Translations under genes and position numbers: made by a program
Assembly (NCBI GenBank): GCA_030667725.1
Contig: DAOUVH010000058.1
Coordinates: forward strand, 1 to 6,251
Source: Candidatus Cloacimonadota bacterium
Lineage (GTDB): Bacteria; Cloacimonadota; Cloacimonadia; Cloacimonadales; TCS61
Direction: 5' to 3'
DNA length: 6,251 nt
Notes under the pieces: generated by a model
The model's input: the letters and a program-made list of their open reading frames with translations, nothing else
What the model was told of the DNA's origin: nothing
Database searches by the model: none
Part shown: positions 1-6,062 of the stretch, in pieces
Position numbering within the stretch: position 1 is the first letter of the stretch
How the letters are laid out: each line of letters starts with the position of its first letter

Positions 1-1
1 T

Positions 2-271
2 GCGTTCATCAAATTTCCGCAAATTAGAGAGAAACACGGAAAGCTGCATTTGAAAAATCAAGAGATCTTGGTTGAGATCATAAAGAAAGCTCAACTGGAA
101 GGAAAGATCAAAGAGAACATTGATTGTGATACGATGGCATTCATGATAAACGCATTGGCAGAAGGTACGATGATCTATCACATCATGACGGATAATATAG
201 ATCTGAAAGAAAAGGGTGAAAAAATATTCCAGAATCTCTGGAAAACTATATCAACAGAAAATGATGGATAA
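2..271 (+). CDS. TetR/AcrR-family transcriptional regulator, C-terminal part (5' end outside window)
   Basis: The frame is open from base 2 to the TAA at 269-271 and gives 89 residues with no start needed inside the window, so this is a gene cut by the window edge. A TTG at 50 opens the same frame but is internal. The visible part is all helical and resembles the C-terminal ligand-binding and dimerisation domain of TetR regulators: a helix ending in KKAQLEGKIKENID, then DTMAFMINALAEGTMIYHIM (the usual hydrophobic helix after the 'G-x-I-x-x-D-x-D' turn), then a last amphipathic helix KGEKIFQNLWKTI. The DNA-binding helix-turn-helix domain lies upstream and is not seen. The stop is 18 bases before the channel gene, so the regulator probably heads the pump operon and represses it until a ligand, often a pump substrate, binds. 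Family assignment rests on the C-terminal pattern and context, as this domain is poorly conserved. Confidence 0.8.
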   Translation, partial: AFIKFPQIREKHGKLHLKNQEILVEIIKKAQLEGKIKENIDCDTMAFMINALAEGTMIYHIMTDNIDLKEKGEKIFQNLWKTISTENDG

Positions 272-280
272 AAATATAAA

Positions 281-286
281 GAGGTG
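281..286 (+). promoter_or_regulatory. Ribosome binding site deciding the start of the channel gene
   Basis: GAGGTG preceded by AAA is a good match to the anti-Shine-Dalgarno complement. GAGG lies 5 bases before the ATG at 290. A GTG at 284 opens the same frame two codons earlier, but it is part of this ribosome binding site and so cannot be the start. Confidence 0.8.
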
Positions 287-289
287 AAT

Positions 290-1636
290 ATGAAGAAATT
301 ATTTTTATTAATGCTAACATTGTTATTGCTTTCTGCACTTTATGCTGTAGAGATCGATCTTGATGAAAGCATAAAACTTGCAAGGGCAAATAATAAGGAA
401 ATAAAGGCTGCAGAATATTCTTTGAAATCTGCCAATTGGGGAGAATTTGATGCCTTCTCAAATTTTCTGCCACGAGTTTCTTTCAATTCTGCAATAGTTC
501 GAATTGATAACGATACTTATGAATTGGCAAATGCACCTTTCCAAATTCCAGACACCGGAATAGTATTCCCAGCGATGTTTCCTATTTATAGAACTACTTA
601 TTCAAACAATATCACAGTTCAGCAGCCGATATTCAATGGCGGGAAGATAATTCTGGGTTATCAGTTAGCAAATTTGGCAAAACAGCAAGCAGAGATTGCA
701 TTGGAAAACAAAGAATTGGATACATCTTACGCTGTTGCTTCCACTTATTTTGGGTATTTGAAATTAAAAGATATTCAAAAACTTACTCAAAAAAGTTTGT
801 CCTCCAGCATTTCCCATCTGGAAAAAGTGGAGAAGAATTTTGAGGTTGGAACTGCAAAAAAATCTGATATATTACAATGGAAAGTAAAATTGAACAACGA
901 TAAAACATCAAACTTCGAAATTGAAAACGGACTAAAAGAGATCTTGTCATTCTGGAAGAGTCTGATCGGAGTTGAAGAAAACACTCCTGCTGAAATTCAA
1001 TTAGACAAGTATGATGCTGAAATTGGTAGTTACTCTGATATGAAGCAAGATGATATCAATGTTGCAAAACAGGAATTCCTTAAAATTGTAGCATTAACTA
1101 GTCCAACATTAAACAGTATTGATCTGGTAAATAAGATGATGAAGAAAAATTATTGGATGGCAAAAGGGAATTTTCTTCCTTCTGTAAATCTGCAATTTGA
1201 TTATCAAATCGAAAGTGATGATGAATTTGACCTTTCTGGAGATGATAACTGGAATCTTGTCGCGGCGGTTTCGGTTCCACTATTTACCAGCGGTTCCAAT
1301 TTCTCAAAAGTGAAACAGGCAAAATACGAATTAATGAAAACTAATAAACAAACTGAATATGCTCGAGACAATTATCTTGTAGCTGCTGAAAATGTTTACA
1401 ATAACTTGATTACAAACGCAAAGATAGTTCAAGATAGAAAGTTAGCTTTAGAATTTGCCGAAGAGAATCATAAAATTATAAATCAGCTATTTGAGCAGGG
1501 GATGATTACAAATAGCGAGCTTTTGGATGCAGAGACTATGCTGTTTGGCAGTGAGATGAATCTTATTTCATCTTACTACGATTATGTTCTTACAAAATTT
1601 GAAATTAAAAAATATATAGGCGAGATGGAGGAATAA
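290..1636 (+). CDS. TolC-family outer membrane efflux channel
   Basis: This is the exit duct of the pump: a trimeric outer membrane beta-barrel with a long periplasmic alpha-helical tunnel. The ATG at 290 gives 448 residues, the usual size for the family. Residues 1-19 form a signal peptide (MKK, a Leu-rich core, then LYA with likely cleavage before VEIDL). Two homologous OEP halves are visible. The first has the DESIKLARANNKEI opening helix, PIFNGG at 113-118 and VGTAKKSDILQ near 186-196. The second has PLFTSG at 330-335 and QGMITNSELLDAE near 403-415. The repeated 'P-x-F-x-x-G' at the strand-to-helix turn and 'G-x-x-x-x-(S/D)-x-L' in the coiled coil are the family signature. The second half lacks the usual GG pair and has SG. 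The gene overlaps the adaptor gene by one base. The family also serves type I secretion, but the adaptor and RND gene downstream make efflux the likely role. Confidence 0.93.
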   Translation: MKKLFLLMLTLLLLSALYAVEIDLDESIKLARANNKEIKAAEYSLKSANWGEFDAFSNFLPRVSFNSAIVRIDNDTYELANAPFQIPDTGIVFPAMFPIYRTTYSNNITVQQPIFNGGKIILGYQLANLAKQQAEIALENKELDTSYAVASTYFGYLKLKDIQKLTQKSLSSSISHLEKVEKNFEVGTAKKSDILQWKVKLNNDKTSNFEIENGLKEILSFWKSLIGVEENTPAEIQLDKYDAEIGSYSDMKQDDINVAKQEFLKIVALTSPTLNSIDLVNKMMKKNYWMAKGNFLPSVNLQFDYQIESDDEFDLSGDDNWNLVAAVSVPLFTSGSNFSKVKQAKYELMKTNKQTEYARDNYLVAAENVYNNLITNAKIVQDRKLALEFAEENHKIINQLFEQGMITNSELLDAETMLFGSEMNLISSYYDYVLTKFEIKKYIGEMEE

Positions 1637-1638
1637 TG
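1627..1638 (+). promoter_or_regulatory. Ribosome binding site and stop-start overlap (TAATG) between channel and adaptor genes
   Basis: GGAGG at 1627-1631 lies inside the last codons of the channel gene and ends 4 bases before the ATG at 1636. That ATG shares its A with the TAA stop at 1634-1636. This arrangement is typical of translational coupling and would help keep channel and adaptor in balance. It also settles the adaptor start. Confidence 0.85.
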
Positions 1639-2643
1639 TACAGAAAGATATTTATACTTATATCACTGGTTTTGTTAATTTTAGTTGGATGCCAGGATAA
1701 GGAAGTTGTTAAAGAAGATAATGGATTTTCGGGTAAGCGTAATGTAAAAACTGTAACAGCAAGAATGGGTGAGATCAATGAATACATAAAATACTCAGGG
1801 AAAATTGAAGCATTATCAATTGCCAATGCAAGTCCTTCTATGTCAGGAAAAGTAGAGAAGCTATTTGTTAAAGAAGGCGATCATGTGAAGATCGGAGATT
1901 TATTGGTGAAATTGGATGAAACCCAATTAAAGCAAACAAGGATCCAATTTGAGAATGCAGAACAGAATTATTTACGGATGCAAAAGCTCCTGGAAAGCGA
2001 TGCTATTGATAAACAGACTTTCGATGAAGTAGAGGCAGGATACAACGTAGTAAAATCTACTTACGAATTTATGCTGGATAATATCGAAATGAAAGCTCCA
2101 ATTTCCGGAATTGTTACATATATTTACAAAAAGGAAGGAGAAAAATTTGATTCAATGATGGATCCCTTTCTTATTCGTATAGTAAATCCTGAAAAATTCA
2201 AAGCCAAATTACAAGTTTCAGATAGTGATATAAACAGAATTAAAAAAGGACAGAAAGCTATCATCAAAGTAGATAATTCTGATAAAGAATTTTACGGGAA
2301 TATCTCCTATGTCTCTCCGGAAGCTGATATGATGTCGGGTACTTTCCCAATTGAGATTTCAATTAATAACGATTCCAATTCTTTAAAACATAACCAGTTT
2401 GCCCGAATCTTATTGATTACGCAGTCTTCAGAAAATGTAGTTATTATTCCTCAAGAATGTGTTTTGAAATCAAAATCTGTTTTCATTGCTGCAGGTGGAT
2501 TTGCCGAAGAACGTGAAGTTACTATCGGTATTGAGAACGAAGATGAAATCGAGATAAAGACAGGTATTGCCGAGGGAGAAGAAGTTATTATCTCCGGAAA
2601 TATAGGTTTGCAAGACGGTGATAAGATAGAAATTAGGAATTAG
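1636..2643 (+). CDS. RND efflux periplasmic adaptor (membrane fusion protein), predicted lipoprotein
   Basis: The 335-residue adaptor bridges the inner membrane transporter and the outer membrane channel. The N terminus is a lipoprotein signal: YRK, a hydrophobic stretch, then the lipobox LVGC with Cys19 as the predicted lipidated residue, followed by Gln. Domains in order: first half of the lipoyl (barrel-sandwich) domain around SGKVEKLFVKEGDHVKIGD (70-88); a short alpha-hairpin at about 94-150; second lipoyl half around MKAPISGIVTYI (A154, P155, G158); a beta-barrel at about 175-250; and a membrane-proximal domain from about IPQECV (271 on) to GLQDGDKIEI at the end. At the hairpin tip the R-x3-L-x6-S channel-contact motif of AcrA appears as R114, L118 and D125, so Ser is replaced by Asp. 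The last residues IRN and the TAG stop lie within a 7-base tandem repeat (2632-2659). It overlaps the channel gene by one base. The family call is firm; the substrate is unknown. Confidence 0.93.
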   Translation: MYRKIFILISLVLLILVGCQDKEVVKEDNGFSGKRNVKTVTARMGEINEYIKYSGKIEALSIANASPSMSGKVEKLFVKEGDHVKIGDLLVKLDETQLKQTRIQFENAEQNYLRMQKLLESDAIDKQTFDEVEAGYNVVKSTYEFMLDNIEMKAPISGIVTYIYKKEGEKFDSMMDPFLIRIVNPEKFKAKLQVSDSDINRIKKGQKAIIKVDNSDKEFYGNISYVSPEADMMSGTFPIEISINNDSNSLKHNQFARILLITQSSENVVIIPQECVLKSKSVFIAAGGFAEEREVTIGIENEDEIEIKTGIAEGEEVIISGNIGLQDGDKIEIRN

Positions 2644-2659
2644 GAATGAGGGATTAGGA
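2632..2659 (+). repeat. Four tandem 7-base units, consensus ATTAGGA, across the adaptor stop codon
   Basis: The units are ATTAGGA (2632-2638), ATTAGGA (2639-2645), ATGAGGG (2646-2652) and ATTAGGA (2653-2659), followed by a decayed ATTGAAA. The first unit encodes the adaptor's last residues, and the second supplies the TAG stop at 2641-2643. Degenerate G/A-rich heptamer runs like this occur between genes in some AT-rich genomes. No function is evident. Confidence 0.75.
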
Positions 2660-2673
2660 ATTGAAAAAATGCC

Positions 2674-2721
2674 TACGAAAATGCACTAAAAAGAGTTGAA
2701 ATTTAACGAATTATTTTCGTA
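2674..2721. repeat. 9-bp perfect inverted repeat in the adaptor-transporter gap
   Basis: TACGAAAAT (2674-2682) and ATTTTCGTA (2713-2721) are exact reverse complements separated by 30 bases. The stem is AT-rich with a large loop and no following T-run, so it is a poor terminator. It could be the worn ends of a small mobile or palindromic repeat, or a weak mRNA structure between the adaptor and transporter coding regions. Confidence 0.5.
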
Positions 2722-2740
2722 CTTTTCGTGTGTTTAGCGG
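2714..2740 (+). repeat. Degenerate 9-base periodic repeat (TTTTCGTAC / TTTTCGTGT / GTTTAGCGG)
   Basis: Three consecutive 9-base units share the pattern K-TTT-CGTG-like: 2714-2722, 2723-2731 and a diverged 2732-2740. From memory, the pattern resembles the widespread intergenic repeat built on TTTCGTGTNTTTCGTG that occurs in several bacterial phyla. With the heptamer run and the inverted repeat it fills most of the 136-base gap, and I see no gene there. The link to a known repeat family is inference. Confidence 0.5.
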
Positions 2741-2769
2741 GTGTTCTAATTTGCTAAAAATATATAAAC

Positions 2770-2773
2770 GGAG
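2770..2773 (+). promoter_or_regulatory. Ribosome binding site of the RND transporter gene
   Basis: GGAG ends 6 bases before the ATG at 2780. It supports that start, which also matches the usual family opening (short polar N terminus, FSVNRRVT, then the first membrane helix). Because the gap before it is 136 bases, the transporter is translated independently rather than by coupling to the adaptor. Confidence 0.75.
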
Positions 2774-2779
2774 TTAAAT

Positions 2780-5700
2780 ATGAAATTACCAGAATTCTCG
2801 GTAAATAGAAGAGTTACAATACTGATGCTAACTATTCTCATCCTGTTATTGGGTGGAATATCGTTTACAAAACTTGGATTGGAAATGTTCCCGGATATGG
2901 ATTATCCGGTCATCTCTATTATTACAACATACAGTGGTGCTTCCTCTCAGGATGTGGAAGAAACTGTAACAAAACCAATTGAAACAGCAATAGCGACCGT
3001 GAAAAATATTAAGAATTTAAAATCCGAGAGTATGGAAAATGCCTCCTTGATCCTGGTTGAGTTCAATTGGGGAACCAATCTTGATTTTGCTGCTCAAGAT
3101 TTGCGGGATATGATCGATCAGATTGCAGATTATCTCCCTGCTGATGTGTCGCGTCCGCTTGTAATGAAGTTTAGTCTAGCGCAAATGCCGATATTGATGT
3201 ATGGTGTTACAGGACCTGAGGATACTTATCAACTTCGCAAGATACTTGAAGATGAAGTAGAATCTAAACTTATGCAGTTATCCGGTGTAGCATCTGTAAT
3301 GGTTATGGGTGGCGATGAACTTGAAAAACAGATCATTGTGGATAAAGCAAAATTGGAACAATATAATATTTCTATTGATGAAGTTGTGCAGATCGTTGCA
3401 GCAGGAAATATCAATATGTCGGCGGGTTACATTCAAAAAAGGAAAGCTGATATTCTTTTGCGAACAGTCGCTCAGTATAGATCTATTGATGAAATACAAA
3501 ATCTTCCCATAAGAATAACGGAAAAAGGAAATACAATATATTTAAAGGATATAGCACTGGTAGAGGATGGTTATAAAGAAAAGAGATATTACATTAGAAC
3601 AAATAAAAAACCAACGGCAATGATGATGATATCTAAAGAATCCGGTGCAAATACAATAACTGTGGCAAACGTTGTGAAAAAAGAACTTACGCAAATTCAG
3701 GAAGAATTGAAGATCAACTTAGAATTCAATGATATTATGGATATGAGTTTGCCGATCTCCAGAGTTACTGCCGGAGCAATGTCAAATCTTATTGTGGGTG
3801 GTATTCTTGCTATTGGAATTATGTTCCTTTTCCTCAGAAACTGGCGGCCTACTCTGGCAATTTCGCTGGCAATTCCAATATCTGTTGTAGCTACTATGGT
3901 TTCAATCTATTTAGCTAAATTCTCTTTGAATATTATGACAATTGGAGGTTTAGCACTAGGTGTAGGAATGCTTGTTGATAACTCGATCGTAGTAATTGAG
4001 AATATTTACAGGCATATCGAATTGGGAGAGAAGAAAGTTGAAGCAGCCAAAATTGGAGCTTCTGAAGTTGCGATGGCTATCACCGCATCAACACTGACTA
4101 CAATAGCTGTATTCTTTCCAATGATATTTGCGGAGGGAATGACGGGAATTCTGGTTAGAGGTCTTGCACTTACAGTTGCCTTTTCACTAGCAGCCTCTCT
4201 TTTTGTTTCTCTTACAATAGTTCCAGCAATCGCATCAGTGTTATTCCGTAAAGCGGAAGATAGACCTGAACATGATAAATCAGAAAAAATGTTCGTAGGT
4301 ATTAAAAGAAGATATATTACATTGTTAAACTGGGCATTGGATCATAAAGGGAAAACAATTCTTATAGTTGTTGCACTTTTAGTTCTTTCGCTGATAATCC
4401 CAATTTCAGGAATAATCGGTACAGAGTTTATGCCGGGACAGGATATTCCTATTATGGCTCTTAACGTAAAAGCTCCGGTTGGCACTTCTCTTGATGAAAC
4501 TGATGGTATTATCCGTCAAATTGAAGATGTATTTATGCAAGTGGAAGGCATTCAATTTGTGATGTCGCTGGTTGGTCCGATGACTGATGCATCAGCTCAG
4601 GCAGATCCCACAAATCCGCAGGAAGTGAATGAAGCACAGGTTTTTGCAAGATTATATCAGCAGAAGGACAGAACCAATTCATATGAAGAGATACAAAGCA
4701 AAGTACGCGAGTTGCTTCCAAATATTGAAGGATCAGAAATTAATTTCCTCTCTCGCGAGCAGATGATGGGTGAGGGTCAGTCAAATCCAATAGAGATAAA
4801 AATATTTGGTAAAGATCTTGAGGTATTAAAAGAATTTGCCGGAAGAATTGAAGAGAGAATAAAAGTAGTAAAACATGTAAGCGACGTTGTAAATTCTGTA
4901 AAAGTAGGGAAACCGGAAGCTCACATAATCATCAATAAGGACAAAGCATTCAAATATGGACTTACAACTTATCAGATAGCTTCCGCCATAAAAACAGCAT
5001 CAATTGGAACAAGAGCCGGGATATTTCGTGAAGCAGGTGAAGAGATAGATATCCTGGTAAGACTGGATGAAGAAACACGTAACAGCTTTGAAGATATTAT
5101 GCATATTGCCATCATTTCTCCAATGGGATTCTCCATTCCACTCAACCAGATCGCTCATATTGAATATGCAGAAGGACCTCGAGTGATAAGTCATGAAAAG
5201 CAAAACAGAAAGGTTACAGTTTCTGCAAATATCACCGGAACACAAGATATGGGCGGCGTTGTGGATAATGTTCAAGCTGAGATCTCTGATATTGTTGCAG
5301 ATCTTCCACCGGGATATTTCTTAAATATTGGTGGAGCATATGAAGATATGAACGAAGCGTTTAAAACTCTTTCTCTGGCATTGCTCCTGGCTGTTGTACT
5401 GGTCTACATCGTAATGGCTTCCCAGTTTGAATCGCTGCGTCAACCCTTTATTGTGATGTTTACAATTCCACTGGCGGTTATAGGAGTTATGTTCATATTG
5501 GGAATAACCGGCACCACGCTTTCTGTTGTAAGTTTTGTGGGAGGTATTATTCTATCCGGTATTGTGGTGAATAACGGAATTGTGTTGATCGATCATATGA
5601 ATCAGCTCAGGCTTAAAGGTATGGAAAAAAGAGATGCTATCATTCAAGCTGGTAAAGACAGATTACGTCCGGTACTCATCACAGCTATTACAACAATGAT

Positions 5701-5866
5701 GGGAATGCTGCCGATGGCATTAAGTACCGGTGAAGGATCAGAATTGAAAGCTCCAATGGCGCTTACTGTAATTGGTGGTCTCATCAGTGCTACATTTCTC
5801 ACACTTATTCTTCTGCCTGTAATTTACAGCATTATAGCCAAGAAGAAAGTTGGAATTGTAGAATAG
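2780..5866 (+). CDS. RND-family inner membrane efflux transporter (AcrB/HAE1-like)
   Basis: The 1028-residue protein (AcrB is 1049) is the ion-driven engine of the pump and by family acts as a trimer. Twelve membrane helices can be placed: TM1 at about 11-30, TM2-TM6 at about 336-486, TM7 at about 526-547, TM8-TM12 at about 864-1017. The two large periplasmic porter/docking loops lie after TM1 and TM7. Recognisable motifs are PDMDYPVI and DVEETVTKPIE near the N terminus, LRNWRPTL after TM2, LVDNSIVVIENI in TM4, APVGTS (565-570) after TM7, and RLRPVLITA in TM11. Relative to AcrB, D407 is kept as D400, D408 is replaced by N401, K940 by N931, while R971 and T978 are kept as R961 and T968. This D-N/N set is, to my knowledge, frequent in non-AcrB branches, so the protein is probably active. 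The DNSIVV form and the absence of the CzcA-type DGAVVMVEN motif argue against heavy-metal export. The substrate cannot be deduced. A terminator hairpin begins 30 bases after the stop. Confidence 0.95.
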   Translation: MKLPEFSVNRRVTILMLTILILLLGGISFTKLGLEMFPDMDYPVISIITTYSGASSQDVEETVTKPIETAIATVKNIKNLKSESMENASLILVEFNWGTNLDFAAQDLRDMIDQIADYLPADVSRPLVMKFSLAQMPILMYGVTGPEDTYQLRKILEDEVESKLMQLSGVASVMVMGGDELEKQIIVDKAKLEQYNISIDEVVQIVAAGNINMSAGYIQKRKADILLRTVAQYRSIDEIQNLPIRITEKGNTIYLKDIALVEDGYKEKRYYIRTNKKPTAMMMISKESGANTITVANVVKKELTQIQEELKINLEFNDIMDMSLPISRVTAGAMSNLIVGGILAIGIMFLFLRNWRPTLAISLAIPISVVATMVSIYLAKFSLNIMTIGGLALGVGMLVDNSIVVIENIYRHIELGEKKVEAAKIGASEVAMAITASTLTTIAVFFPMIFAEGMTGILVRGLALTVAFSLAASLFVSLTIVPAIASVLFRKAEDRPEHDKSEKMFVGIKRRYITLLNWALDHKGKTILIVVALLVLSLIIPISGIIGTEFMPGQDIPIMALNVKAPVGTSLDETDGIIRQIEDVFMQVEGIQFVMSLVGPMTDASAQADPTNPQEVNEAQVFARLYQQKDRTNSYEEIQSKVRELLPNIEGSEINFLSREQMMGEGQSNPIEIKIFGKDLEVLKEFAGRIEERIKVVKHVSDVVNSVKVGKPEAHIIINKDKAFKYGLTTYQIASAIKTASIGTRAGIFREAGEEIDILVRLDEETRNSFEDIMHIAIISPMGFSIPLNQIAHIEYAEGPRVISHEKQNRKVTVSANITGTQDMGGVVDNVQAEISDIVADLPPGYFLNIGGAYEDMNEAFKTLSLALLLAVVLVYIVMASQFESLRQPFIVMFTIPLAVIGVMFILGITGTTLSVVSFVGGIILSGIVVNNGIVLIDHMNQLRLKGMEKRDAIIQAGKDRLRPVLITAITTMMGMLPMALSTGEGSELKAPMALTVIGGLISATFLTLILLPVIYSIIAKKKVGIVE

Positions 5867-5896
5867 AAAGAAGATAATTTAATTGTTGAATATAGA

Positions 5897-5923
5897 AAAA
5901 GCTCCCGATTTTCGGGAGCTTTT
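5897..5923. terminator. Intrinsic terminator at the end of the pump operon, probably bidirectional
   Basis: AAAAGCTCCCGA (5897-5908) pairs perfectly with TCGGGAGCTTTT (5912-5923) around a TTT loop, giving a 12-bp stem with a GC-rich core. On the + strand it ends in TTTT and then CTATTGTT. On the - strand it ends in TTTTT from the A-run 5896-5900. It lies between two converging genes, so it can serve both the pump operon and the - strand gene ending at 6063. Confidence 0.9.
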
Positions 5924-5945
5924 CTATTGTTGCTGGCATTCCGGT

Positions 5946-5966
5946 GGATAGCTCGGTGAGCTGTCC
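5946..5966. repeat. Compact hairpin, 9-bp stem and 3-base loop (REP-like)
   Basis: GGATAGCTC (5946-5954) pairs with GAGCTGTCC (5958-5966) around a GGT loop; eight pairs are Watson-Crick and one is T-G. It is followed by CTACA rather than a T-run, so it is not an intrinsic terminator. The shape, and the TGTCCCTAC ending (GTAGGGACA on the other strand), recall REP-like intergenic palindromes, but the family is not established here. Confidence 0.65.
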
Positions 5967-5989
5967 CTACAATAATTTGCTATCGTAGT

Positions 5990-6008
5990 GGCAGAACATT
6001 GTTCTGCC
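5990..6008. repeat. Compact hairpin, perfect 8-bp stem and 3-base loop (REP-like)
   Basis: GGCAGAAC (5990-5997) is the exact reverse complement of GTTCTGCC (6001-6008) around an ATT loop. It has nearly the same geometry as the hairpin 23 bases upstream but a different stem sequence. There is no T-run after it. CTAC at 5967-5970 and GTAG at 5985-5988 between the two hairpins could pair and close a small cruciform-like unit. Confidence 0.65.
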
Positions 6009-6033
6009 TGTCTTGGGCATTTATAGCAGGTCG

Positions 6034-6048
6034 TGTCATTTGAGCGCG
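6034..6048 (+). repeat. Possible worn copy of a dispersed TGTCATTT-type repeat
   Basis: TGTCATTTGAGCGCG lies just beyond the stop of the - strand gene. From memory it resembles the start of an intergenic repeat (TGTCATTTCGAGC...) common in Bacteroidota-like genomes, with two bases missing and the rest lost. This is a weak call based on one short match. Confidence 0.3.
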
Positions 6049-6062
6049 ATTCTAATATCCTT

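Noticed and set aside
50..52. TTG at 50 as the start of a 73-residue small protein
   Set aside because: The frame is open upstream to the window edge and the protein looks like the C-terminal domain of a TetR regulator, so this is an internal codon.
284..289. GTG at 284 as the start of the channel gene
   Set aside because: It lies inside the GAGGTG ribosome binding site; the ATG at 290 is correctly spaced and begins a normal signal peptide.
2733..2758. TTTAGC / GCTAAA inverted repeat as a regulatory hairpin or operator
   Set aside because: Only 6 bp with a 14-base loop in AT-rich DNA; such pairs are expected by chance.
2733..2779. Promoter for the transporter gene, using TATATA at 2761-2766 as a -10 box
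   Set aside because: No acceptable -35 box lies 16-18 bases upstream and such AT-rich hexamers are frequent by chance, so I cannot support a separate promoter.
5000..5275. 91-residue open frame on the - strand inside the transporter gene
   Set aside because: It lies fully within the transporter coding region, has Cys/His/Asn-rich unordered composition and no supporting ribosome binding site context; it is a shadow. The other short opposite-strand frames inside the pump genes are rejected for the same reason.
2780..5866. A heavy-metal (CzcA-type) RND pump
   Set aside because: TM4 reads LVDNSIVVIEN, not the DGAVVMVEN form of CzcA-like proteins, and no metal-binding His or Met cluster is apparent in the adaptor.
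5946..6008. CRISPR array or attachment site in the repeat region
   Set aside because: There are only two hairpins of different sequence with no repeated direct unit or spacer pattern, and no cas gene, integrase or tRNA is seen.
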